Assembly (NCBI GenBank): GCA_900757705.1
Contig: CAAEOW010000053.1
Location: forward strand, 1-12,238
Reading direction: 5' to 3'
Source of the DNA: an uncultured Collinsella sp.
Lineage (GTDB): Bacteria; Actinomycetota; Coriobacteriia; Coriobacteriales; Coriobacteriaceae
DNA length: 12,238 nt
Shown: positions 6,609 through 12,238 of the stretch, piece by piece
Layout of the letters: every line of letters begins with the position of its first letter
Position numbering within the stretch: the stretch's first letter is position 1
Position numbers and translations under genes: made by a program
The notes under the pieces: model-generated
What the model was told of the DNA's origin: nothing
The model's input: the letters and a program-made list of their open reading frames with translations, nothing else
The model's database searches: none

Positions 6609-6647
6609 GGCCAGGACTCAGGTGTCATGGTCCGCTAGTCCTGGGCC
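6609..6647. terminator. Weak hairpin between convergent genes
   Basis: AGGACT (6613-6618) pairs with AGTCCT (6637-6642), extended by CC/GG and, after a bulged G, GG/CC. It lies 18 nt after the ATPase stop and covers the stop of the minus-strand gene (6635-6637). Neither strand has a U-run, so it may only slow convergent transcription. No better terminator is visible in the 44-bp gap. Confidence 0.25.
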
Positions 6648-8137
6648 TTGATGCTCGGCAGGAGAATCTGGGCGAGGTAGTCGGTCTCGAGTTTGGTCGC
6701 GGCGTCGGCCTTGCCGTCTTTGCCGACCAGTACGTTCTTGATCTGGCTATAGGTGTAGTGGTTGCCGGTCGTGAGCTCGACAAGCTCAATGGCCGAGTCC
6801 ATGGGGTAGGTCGACACGGGATTCTGCGTCCGTCCGTTGATGGTCTGGGGCACCACGTACGGATAGACGGGGCCGCTGGCGTAGACGGTATAACCGTTGC
6901 CTAGATTGGCCGCACCCAAAACCGTATCGCCCTCATCGGGCGTAAAGCTCTCGCCCTCGCGCACCGCGACGAGCGTCACAATCGGCGTATCGCTGTCGTC
7001 GGCAAGATAGATGCATAGCGTGCTGCCATTTTGCCAAGTCTCGACCTTGCCGTACCACTCGACGGGGATATCGAGCTGGTAGAGGTCGGTTGCCTTGTGA
7101 CGGGCGTCGGCATCACGGGCCGCCTGTGCCTTTTGCGCGCTCACGGCATTGACGGCGGCGTCGCGCCGCGCGGTTGCCGCCTGCTGGAGCACCTTGGCGG
7201 TAGCGGCGGAGCTCGCGCCTCCCTCCTCGGCATATTTGGCGGCGGCATCGATCTGGTCGTCGGTTACCGTGTCGGCCGAAGGCACCTTGAGCTTAAAGGC
7301 GGCCTGGCTGCTTAGGTCCTGTCCGTCGCTCTTGATCGTGACCTGCGCCTTGGTGGTCGGCACGGTATAGACGGTGCCGTCGGATGCGATGGGGGAAGCG
7401 GCAATGGAGAGCGTGTAGTCACCGGGTAGCAGTTTGATGCCACGGCCGTGCTCGTCAACATAGAGTGTTTCGCTCACAGAGGAGCCGTCAGAATCCTGGC
7501 CGCTCACCTGTACGGGAATCTTGGAGCCGGTGGAACAGTCGAGGCCCGCGGCATGTACGCCAATCTGCACCGACATCATCGTGTGGGCATTGGCGGCGGC
7601 GATGGCAGCCTGCTCTTGCCGGTATCCGTTCCAGGCTGCGTAGCCTGCGCCGCCGGCGACGAGCGCGACGGCCACAGCGCCGGCGACCATTAGATTGCGG
7701 CGCTTGGGCGACATCTTGCGATGGCGGACCTCGGCCTCATGTGCCGAAGGAACGGACGGTAGGGGAATATCGCCCATGGCGATGGTCTCGTCCACGGCAG
7801 GCGCGGAGCCTAAGCCAGGGAGCTCGCGGGTCAGCGAATCTTCGGCCGGCAAGCTGTCGAGCAAGATGGTTTCCTCGCTCGTGTCGGATTCGGGCTGGTC
7901 GTCGGCCTCGCATTCGGATTCCTCGTGCCCAGCCTCATCTTCGGTGGGCGCGGCGCCATCGTCTTTTGCATCCTGATCATCGGGCTGCGCCTCGATTTCC
8001 GGCTCATCCTGCACATCAACGCTCGAATCGTCAAACGCAATCTCGGCCAGCGCGATCTGGTCTAGGCTCTCCAGGGCCTCGGCACACGCTTCTGCATCTT
8101 GGGCCGCATCCTCTTGGCCCGTCGTCTCATCTTTCAT
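6635..8137 (-). CDS. Acidic single-pass membrane protein of unknown function, 500 aa
   Basis: The start is set at ATG 8137: on the minus strand GGGGGA lies 4-5 nt upstream. An in-frame ATG 18 codons earlier (8191) has no comparable site. Residues 1-130 are highly acidic, Asp/Glu/Ala-rich and probably disordered in the cytoplasm. A basic stretch (KMSPKRRN) precedes one membrane helix at about 148-168, giving a type II topology with the C-terminus outside. Outside are a beta-rich module (about 186-285, with the LLPGDYTLSIAAS turn seen in PEGA or carboxypeptidase-regulatory-like folds), an Ala/Lys/Arg-rich helix likely to be coiled coil (about 290-350), and a C-terminal domain (about 352-500) beginning YQLDIPVEWYGKV. 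That last pattern resembles domains I recall in other coriobacterial surface proteins, but I cannot name it. It could be a sensor or envelope factor. It lies after the terminator of the next gene, so it needs its own promoter. Confidence 0.85.
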   Translation of the reverse strand: MKDETTGQEDAAQDAEACAEALESLDQIALAEIAFDDSSVDVQDEPEIEAQPDDQDAKDDGAAPTEDEAGHEESECEADDQPESDTSEETILLDSLPAEDSLTRELPGLGSAPAVDETIAMGDIPLPSVPSAHEAEVRHRKMSPKRRNLMVAGAVAVALVAGGAGYAAWNGYRQEQAAIAAANAHTMMSVQIGVHAAGLDCSTGSKIPVQVSGQDSDGSSVSETLYVDEHGRGIKLLPGDYTLSIAASPIASDGTVYTVPTTKAQVTIKSDGQDLSSQAAFKLKVPSADTVTDDQIDAAAKYAEEGGASSAATAKVLQQAATARRDAAVNAVSAQKAQAARDADARHKATDLYQLDIPVEWYGKVETWQNGSTLCIYLADDSDTPIVTLVAVREGESFTPDEGDTVLGAANLGNGYTVYASGPVYPYVVPQTINGRTQNPVSTYPMDSAIELVELTTGNHYTYSQIKNVLVGKDGKADAATKLETDYLAQILLPSIKAQD

Positions 8138-8265
8138 ATATCCCCCAAGCTCGATATCGGGACAACACTGTACCCAAAAACGGGGCTCCATAGAGCCGCC
8201 GCATGATTTGAAATCCGATTTTATATATGCGCGTGTTTTTGAATAGATGAATAGAGGCGCAACGA

Positions 8266-8307
8266 CAAAAAGCCCCCGGAAAGCGAGCGAAACGCTTTTC
8301 GGGGGCT
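8266..8307 (-). terminator. Intrinsic terminator of the TetR / DUF5692-like operon
   Basis: Bases 8271-8285 pair with 8293-8307 in a 15-bp stem with one G-T wobble (8279/8299) and a 7-nt loop. The stem carries AGCCCCCG / CGGGGGCT. On the minus strand it is followed by a T-run (A8267-8271 on the plus strand). It lies 68 nt beyond the stop at 8376 and separates that transcript from the acidic membrane protein gene. Confidence 0.88.
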
Positions 8308-8375
8308 CTGCGAGACATTGGATTGAAAGGCCTGGTGAGCGGGCCTATGCCCAAGTGCCAACAGCGGCCAACATG

Positions 8376-9383
8376 TTACTCGGCGTGAGCGTAGTCAACC
8401 TTGGCGCGGCGAGCGGTGGCCTTCTCCCAATCGCTGGTGCCCTCAAAGACATCCTGCTTGTAGGGGTTGCGGCCGAGCTTCTTGGCACGGTAGGCGACGT
8501 AGATGATTGCGGCGACGTTGGCAATCAGCGCAGCGACCGAGACCGCGGTAGCGGCGCCGGGGTCGAGCGTGGAGTGGGTCACAAAGATGGACTCCTCCTG
8601 GAAGTACGGGAACACCTGGGCAAACATGCACCAAATGGCCAGCGTAAAGGCGCGGTTCTGGATCCAGCCGCCCTTGTTCCAGATAAAGGCGGCGACGGTG
8701 GGTGCCAGCAGCAGCGCAAAGCCGCAGAACCAGGAGTGGGTGGGCAGGCAGTTGTAGGTGTAGCAGAAGTTCCAGATATCGTAGGCGATGATGTAGACCC
8801 AGGTCATGTCGGGCCACAGCATGTCGGTCTGATCCTCGGAGGCGTAGACGCTCCACCAACCGGTCATGCAGAAGATGTTGATGATACCGGCGATGCCGTT
8901 GAACACGTTGTTCCAGCCGGCCAGCTGCGTAGCACCTTCGGAGGTGACCCAGGTGGATTCGCCCAGGACAAAGAAGTGATAGGCGCTCTCAAAGTCGGAC
9001 ACGACGGCGATCATGATGTTGATGGCGACGATCACAAACGGCCATGCGCGGAACCAATGCGCCTTGCCGATCTTGCCCCACTGGTACTTAATGGCAATGA
9101 AGCCCCAGCAACCGGCCAGCGCCGCGTATACCTTGGCGTAGTGGAACCAGCTGTTCTGGTACACATGGGTGGGGTTGGTGAGCGCCCATTCGGCACCCTG
9201 TGAGACGCCGATGGCGATAGCGACGCAGTAGATGGTCATGGCCAGCGGAGCCACGCCAAAGATGATGGCCGCGCCCAGCTTGGTGCGCCTGCCGACCTCG
9301 TTGAGCACGATGAGGCCAATAAAGACCATGGCCCAGCCGGCCCAGTGGATAAGGGTATTGCTACCCCAAACATCGAACAGCAT
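8376..9383 (-). CDS. Polytopic membrane protein, DUF5692-like, 335 aa
   Basis: Almost the whole protein is hydrophobic, with about nine candidate membrane segments (near 10-28, 37-59, 83-99, 111-129, 154-176, 193-212, 217-235, 243-261 and 277-298) and a basic, soluble C-terminal tail from 299. It is rich in Trp, Tyr and His; TWVYIIAYDIWNFCYTYNC (194-212) is the most distinctive stretch. I believe it matches the coriobacterial family DUF5692, whose function is unknown; this is recall, not a search. The ATG is supported by AAGGAGAG 6 nt upstream. It lies 63 bp downstream of the TetR gene on the same strand and ends at a strong terminator, so the two probably form an operon. It could be a transporter or a membrane partner for the divergent flavoprotein. 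No haem- or metal-binding motif is clear. Confidence 0.85.
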   Translation of the reverse strand: MLFDVWGSNTLIHWAGWAMVFIGLIVLNEVGRRTKLGAAIIFGVAPLAMTIYCVAIAIGVSQGAEWALTNPTHVYQNSWFHYAKVYAALAGCWGFIAIKYQWGKIGKAHWFRAWPFVIVAINIMIAVVSDFESAYHFFVLGESTWVTSEGATQLAGWNNVFNGIAGIINIFCMTGWWSVYASEDQTDMLWPDMTWVYIIAYDIWNFCYTYNCLPTHSWFCGFALLLAPTVAAFIWNKGGWIQNRAFTLAIWCMFAQVFPYFQEESIFVTHSTLDPGAATAVSVAALIANVAAIIYVAYRAKKLGRNPYKQDVFEGTSDWEKATARRAKVDYAHAE

Positions 9384-9401
9384 GCTGCTCTCCTTTCACA
9401 A

Positions 9402-9429
9402 GCCCGCGGCCCCTCTTCTGATCGCGGGC
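9402..9429 (-). promoter_or_regulatory. Hairpin between the TetR gene and the membrane protein gene
   Basis: GCCCGCG (9402-9408) and CGCGGGC (9423-9429) form a 7-bp GC stem with a 14-nt loop in the 63-bp intercistronic gap. On the minus strand the stem is followed by TTGTGA and then the ribosome site, with no U-run, so it is not an intrinsic terminator. It may set mRNA stability or relative expression of the two genes. Confidence 0.4.
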
Positions 9430-9446
9430 AGTTTGGCCAAATGTCG

Positions 9447-10109
9447 TCAGTTCTGGGGCTTGCGCTCCGGATACTTGGCGGTATAGCCCTCGATATGGAG
9501 CGTCGAGGCGATGATTTCCTTGACTGTCTCGTCGGGCACATCGGGGTGCGTGCGGATATACATCAACAACCCCATGATGAGGGTGTAGAACGTCTCGTAA
9601 ACATGGTCGATGCGTAGCTCGTGATGGGCGACAAAATCCACCACGGTGGTATCGCAGATATACTGCGCCACGCGCTGGACCACGTTGTGCAAAAAGCCGC
9701 CGTAGAGCGCGCCGCTGCTCGAGGTGAGCGTGCTCGGCAACTCGTGGCCGCTCACGACCAGGCGCTTAAAGAGCGGAGCGACGGTGTCGAGTGCGCCTTC
9801 GATGTCGCCAACCGTGCGGCTGGCGTTCCACTGCTCGAGCTCGGCGATAAAGCCGTCGATTGCCTCGTCCATAACGGCGGTGACGGCGGCATCCATATCG
9901 GCAAAGTAGTGGTAGAACAGCGAGCGCGTGCAGCCAGCCCGCTTGGTCACGGCCGATACCGAAAGATGGGACACACCAAGCTCGGCGCTCACGGCGCGCA
10001 CAGCGGCGAGGATCTCGCGACGGCGCTCGTCGCCCGTCAGGCGTTTTGCCGCGCTATCGGATGCGGGGACGGCATCGACCACAGAGATATCTGCTGTGTT
10101 GTTGCCCAT
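9447..10109 (-). CDS. TetR/AcrR-family transcriptional regulator, 220 aa
   Basis: This is a one-component DNA-binding regulator, usually a dimeric repressor released by a small ligand. The N-terminal domain shows the TetR pattern: DERRREILAAVRAV (helix 1, about 27-40), then LSVSAVTKRAGCTRSLFYHYF (49-69), with the typical recognition-helix ending xLFYHYF. The first ~25 residues are a flexible lead. Residues 80-220 are the variable all-helical ligand domain, with no clue to the ligand. The ATG at 10109 is supported by AAAGGCGG about 5 nt upstream. It faces the Fe-S flavoprotein gene divergently across a gap with two mirrored palindromes, and is followed by the membrane protein on its own strand. 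The simplest reading is local autoregulation plus control of both neighbours. Confidence 0.93.
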   Translation of the reverse strand: MGNNTADISVVDAVPASDSAAKRLTGDERRREILAAVRAVSAELGVSHLSVSAVTKRAGCTRSLFYHYFADMDAAVTAVMDEAIDGFIAELEQWNASRTVGDIEGALDTVAPLFKRLVVSGHELPSTLTSSSGALYGGFLHNVVQRVAQYICDTTVVDFVAHHELRIDHVYETFYTLIMGLLMYIRTHPDVPDETVKEIIASTLHIEGYTAKYPERKPQN

Positions 10110-10163
10110 GTTTTGCCGCCTTTCATCCTCTTTTGCCTGACCGTTCGCCTAACAGTCTTGAAT

Positions 10164-10209
10164 ATTGTTGACGGTTCGTCAATACTATTTTTGACACAAT
10201 GTCAACAAT
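10164..10209. promoter_or_regulatory. Paired mirrored palindromes, likely TetR operators
   Basis: Two 15-bp palindromes lie in the divergent gap: TTGACG-GTT-CGTCAA (10168-10182) and TTGACA-CAA-TGTCAA (10191-10205), centred 23 bp apart (about two helical turns). They are symmetric about one axis near 10186.5: outer ATTGTTGAC (10164-10172) mirrors GTCAACAAT (10201-10209), and inner GTCAA mirrors TTGAC. TACTAT on the plus strand (10183-10188) and TAGTAT on the minus strand (10182-10187) lie at the axis as possible -10 boxes. TTGAAT (10158-10163) is a possible plus-strand -35 with a long 19-bp spacer. Exact promoters are not resolved. Confidence 0.75.
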
Positions 10210-10298
10210 GGCGGGTGAACGGCATGGGGGCATGCCCGGCCTGCAAAAAAAGAGGGGCGCTGCGGTCTCGCCGGGCTGCGGCAAGAGAAGGGATAACC

Positions 10299-12238
10299 AT
10301 GATTCTCAACGGACCGGGGATTAGCTATACCGAGCCCGATATCGGCGCGGAGTTCGTGCCGCCGATACCGGAGCATCCGCGCGAGGCCATCGTCAAACTG
10401 TGTGAGCACTGCACCAACCGCCTGTTGCACCGCGACGAGCTGCTGGGCTACGAGTACTGGTCGTTTGCCGAGGCCGCAACCGACGAGCAGGCCGAAGTGC
10501 TCTGCAAGATGAAGATGCGCCGTCCCTATACGCTGCCCGAGATGGTCAAGCTCACCGGCATGTCCGAGGCCGATATCGAGAAGATGCTCGACGACATGAG
10601 CTACACGGGTCTGCTCGAGTACAACTGGGAAAACCCCGAGCGCGCCAAGCAGTGGGTGCTGCCCATGTTGGTGCCGGGTTCCGCCGAGTTCCTCAACATG
10701 CGCGTGAGCCAGCTCGAGGAGCACCCGGTCTATGCCAAGTTCTTTGAGCAGGCGTCCAAGGGCCCACTGTCCAAGGCTACGCCGATGGTGCCGCCCGGTG
10801 GTGCCGGCATCGGCATGCATGTCATTCCGGTCGAGAAGGCTATCGACGCCGCGAGCACCTCGGTGCCGATCGAGCATATCGAGCATTGGCTCGACAAATA
10901 CGATGGCAAATATGCCGCCAGCATCTGCAGTTGCCGCGCGAGCCGTCGCGTGATGGGCGAGGGCTGCGCCGATGACCCGGCCGATTGGTGTATCGCCGTG
11001 GGCGATATGGCCGACTACGTGGTCGAAACCGATCGTGGCCATTACGTGACCCGCGACGAGGTCTACGACATCTTGCGCCAGGCCGAGGACAACGGCTTTG
11101 TGCACCAGATCACTAACATCGACGGCGAGAACAAGATCTTCGCCATCTGCAACTGCAACGTCAACGTGTGCTACGCCCTGCGCACTTCGCAGCTGTTCAA
11201 CACACCCAACCTGTCGCGCTCGGCCTATGTCGCCAAGGTCGAGAAGGACAAGTGCGTGGCCTGCGGTCGCTGCGTTGAGGTGTGCCCGGCCGGTGCCGCC
11301 AAGCTCGGCCAGAAGCTCTGCAGCAAAAAGGCCGGCGGAAAGGTGCCCGAGTATCCGCGTCAGGAGCTGCCCGATGCCACCAAGTGGGACCACACCAAGT
11401 GGTCGCCCAACTACCGCAACGATAACCGTATCGAGACGCATGAGTCCGGCACCGCGCCCTGCAAGACGGCCTGCCCCGCGCACGTTGCCGTTCAGGGCTA
11501 TCTGAAGCTCGCGGCCCAGGGTCGCTATGACGAGGCGCTGGCGCTCATCAAGCGCGAGAACCCGCTGCCCGCCATCTGCGGCCGCGTGTGCAACCGCCGC
11601 TGTGAGGATGCCTGCACCCGCGGCCGTGTGGACGCTGCCGTGGCTATCGACGAGGTCAAGAAGTTCATCGCCCAGCGCGATCTGGATGCCGCGACCCGCT
11701 ATGTCCCGCCTGTGGTGACCCCGACGCGCGCCGGCGGCTTCGACCAGAAGATCGCCATCATCGGTGCCGGCCCGGCCGGTCTGTCCTGCGCCTTCTATCT
11801 GGCCGAGAAGGGCTACAAGCCCGTCGTGTTCGAGAAGAACGAGCGTCCGGGCGGCATGCTCACCTACGGTATTCCCAGCTTTAAGCTGCAGAAGGACGTT
11901 ATCGAGGCCGAGGTCGAGGTTATTCGCCTGATGGGTGCCGAGTTCCGCTATAGCGTGGAGGTCGGTCGCGATGTGACGCTCGACGAGCTGCGCGCGCAGG
12001 GCTTTAAGGCCTTCTACGTGGCCATTGGCTGCCAGGGCGGCCGCCTTGCTGGCATTCCGGGCGAGGATGCCGAGGATGTGACGGTGGCCGTCGACTTCCT
12101 CCGCGAGGTCAACAGTGGCAAGATCGACGCATTGCCCGGCCGCACCATCGTGGTGGGTGGCGGTAACGTGGCGATCGATGTCGCGCGCAACGCCTGCCGT
12201 CTGGGCTCCGAGCACGTTGAGATGTTCTGCCTGGAGAG
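10299..12238 (+). CDS. Multi-Fe-S, GltD-like FAD/NAD(P) oxidoreductase (partial, 3' end cut)
   Basis: The frame is open for 646 codons from ATG 10299 to the window edge; AAGGGA lies 5 nt before the start. The protein is a cytoplasmic electron-transfer flavoprotein. In order: CEHC (35-38); a winged-helix-like segment (about 70-115); cysteine groups C210/C212/C223/C231 and C284/C286/C291; a ferredoxin [4Fe-4S] motif C319-x2-C322-x2-C325-x3-C329-P. Next is a GltD/dihydropyrimidine-dehydrogenase-type Fe-S domain with C388-x3-C392-P and C427-x3-C431-x3-C435-x3-C439, then an FAD Rossmann motif GAGPAG (489-494), RPGGML, and a second nucleotide-binding motif VVGGGNVAIDVA (GGGN at 620-623). The family shuttles electrons between NAD(P)H, FAD and Fe-S clusters; substrate and partner are unknown. 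Classical GltD is about 450-500 aa, so this is an N-terminally extended form. Divergent from the TetR gene, it is its probable target. Confidence 0.92.
   Translation, partial: MILNGPGISYTEPDIGAEFVPPIPEHPREAIVKLCEHCTNRLLHRDELLGYEYWSFAEAATDEQAEVLCKMKMRRPYTLPEMVKLTGMSEADIEKMLDDMSYTGLLEYNWENPERAKQWVLPMLVPGSAEFLNMRVSQLEEHPVYAKFFEQASKGPLSKATPMVPPGGAGIGMHVIPVEKAIDAASTSVPIEHIEHWLDKYDGKYAASICSCRASRRVMGEGCADDPADWCIAVGDMADYVVETDRGHYVTRDEVYDILRQAEDNGFVHQITNIDGENKIFAICNCNVNVCYALRTSQLFNTPNLSRSAYVAKVEKDKCVACGRCVEVCPAGAAKLGQKLCSKKAGGKVPEYPRQELPDATKWDHTKWSPNYRNDNRIETHESGTAPCKTACPAHVAVQGYLKLAAQGRYDEALALIKRENPLPAICGRVCNRRCEDACTRGRVDAAVAIDEVKKFIAQRDLDAATRYVPPVVTPTRAGGFDQKIAIIGAGPAGLSCAFYLAEKGYKPVVFEKNERPGGMLTYGIPSFKLQKDVIEAEVEVIRLMGAEFRYSVEVGRDVTLDELRAQGFKAFYVAIGCQGGRLAGIPGEDAEDVTVAVDFLREVNSGKIDALPGRTIVVGGGNVAIDVARNACRLGSEHVEMFCLE

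Noticed and set aside
7465..8193. Arg/Pro/Ser-rich 242-codon plus-strand frame
   Set aside because: Antisense of the acidic membrane protein; its composition is the mirror of Asp/Glu/Ala codons on the real strand.
8247..9203. Plus-strand frame of 318 codons opposite the membrane protein gene
   Set aside because: Antisense of the DUF5692-like gene; it starts in the terminator region and has a Gly/Val/Asp-rich composition without motifs.
10221..10236. GGCATG-GGGG-CATGCC hairpin in the flavoprotein leader
   Set aside because: A short 6-bp stem without a T-run or pairing to the ribosome site; no support for a riboswitch or attenuator.
10185..12215. Long minus-strand open frame of 676 codons opposite the flavoprotein
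   Set aside because: It is the antisense of the GC-rich flavoprotein gene, has no family motifs and a His/Leu/Gly-rich composition typical of antisense frames, while the plus strand encodes clear Fe-S and FAD motifs.

Overview
The window looks like chromosome from a GC-rich, anaerobic gut actinobacterium of the class Coriobacteriia, most likely Collinsella. This is inferred from the GC-rich codon use of the housekeeping genes, strong AAGGAG/GAGGTG ribosome sites, the membrane protein at 8376-9383 that resembles a family I associate with Coriobacteriia, the large Fe-S flavoprotein, and an interspersed hairpin repeat (CCACCACAAAGG / CCTTTGTGGTGG arms) that I recall from Collinsella genomes. No rRNA, tRNA, CRISPR array, transposase or phage gene is visible.

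Layout. 1-360: tail of an upstream unit with a large imperfect palindrome, an intrinsic terminator and hairpin repeat copy 1. 361-1879: two small membrane-anchored proteins of unknown function (222 and 223 aa), each with four cysteines in its predicted exported part, separated and followed by repeat copies 2 and 3. 2061-4688: the disaggregase ClpB, with its own leader hairpin and a strong terminator. 4823-5029: a 68-aa Pro/Lys/Ala-repeat protein. 5238-6590: a solitary AAA_14/DUF4143-type ATPase; its start is preceded by a 25-bp inverted repeat with TATAAT at its centre. It converges with 6635-8137 (minus), an acidic single-pass membrane protein.

8376-12238 looks like one regulatory module. 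A TetR-family regulator (9447-10109, minus) lies 63 bp upstream of a polytopic DUF5692-like membrane protein (8376-9383, minus). The regulator is divergent from a large multi-Fe-S, GltD-like FAD/NAD(P) oxidoreductase (10299 to beyond the window end). The 189-bp divergent gap holds two TTGAC-N5-GTCAA palindromes arranged as mirror images about one axis, which probably let the TetR protein control both directions.

The least explained items are the mirrored operator pair with its redox/membrane module, the palindrome over the ATPase promoter, the oriented hairpin repeats around the two small membrane proteins, and the Fe-S flavoprotein itself, which is cut by the window edge.
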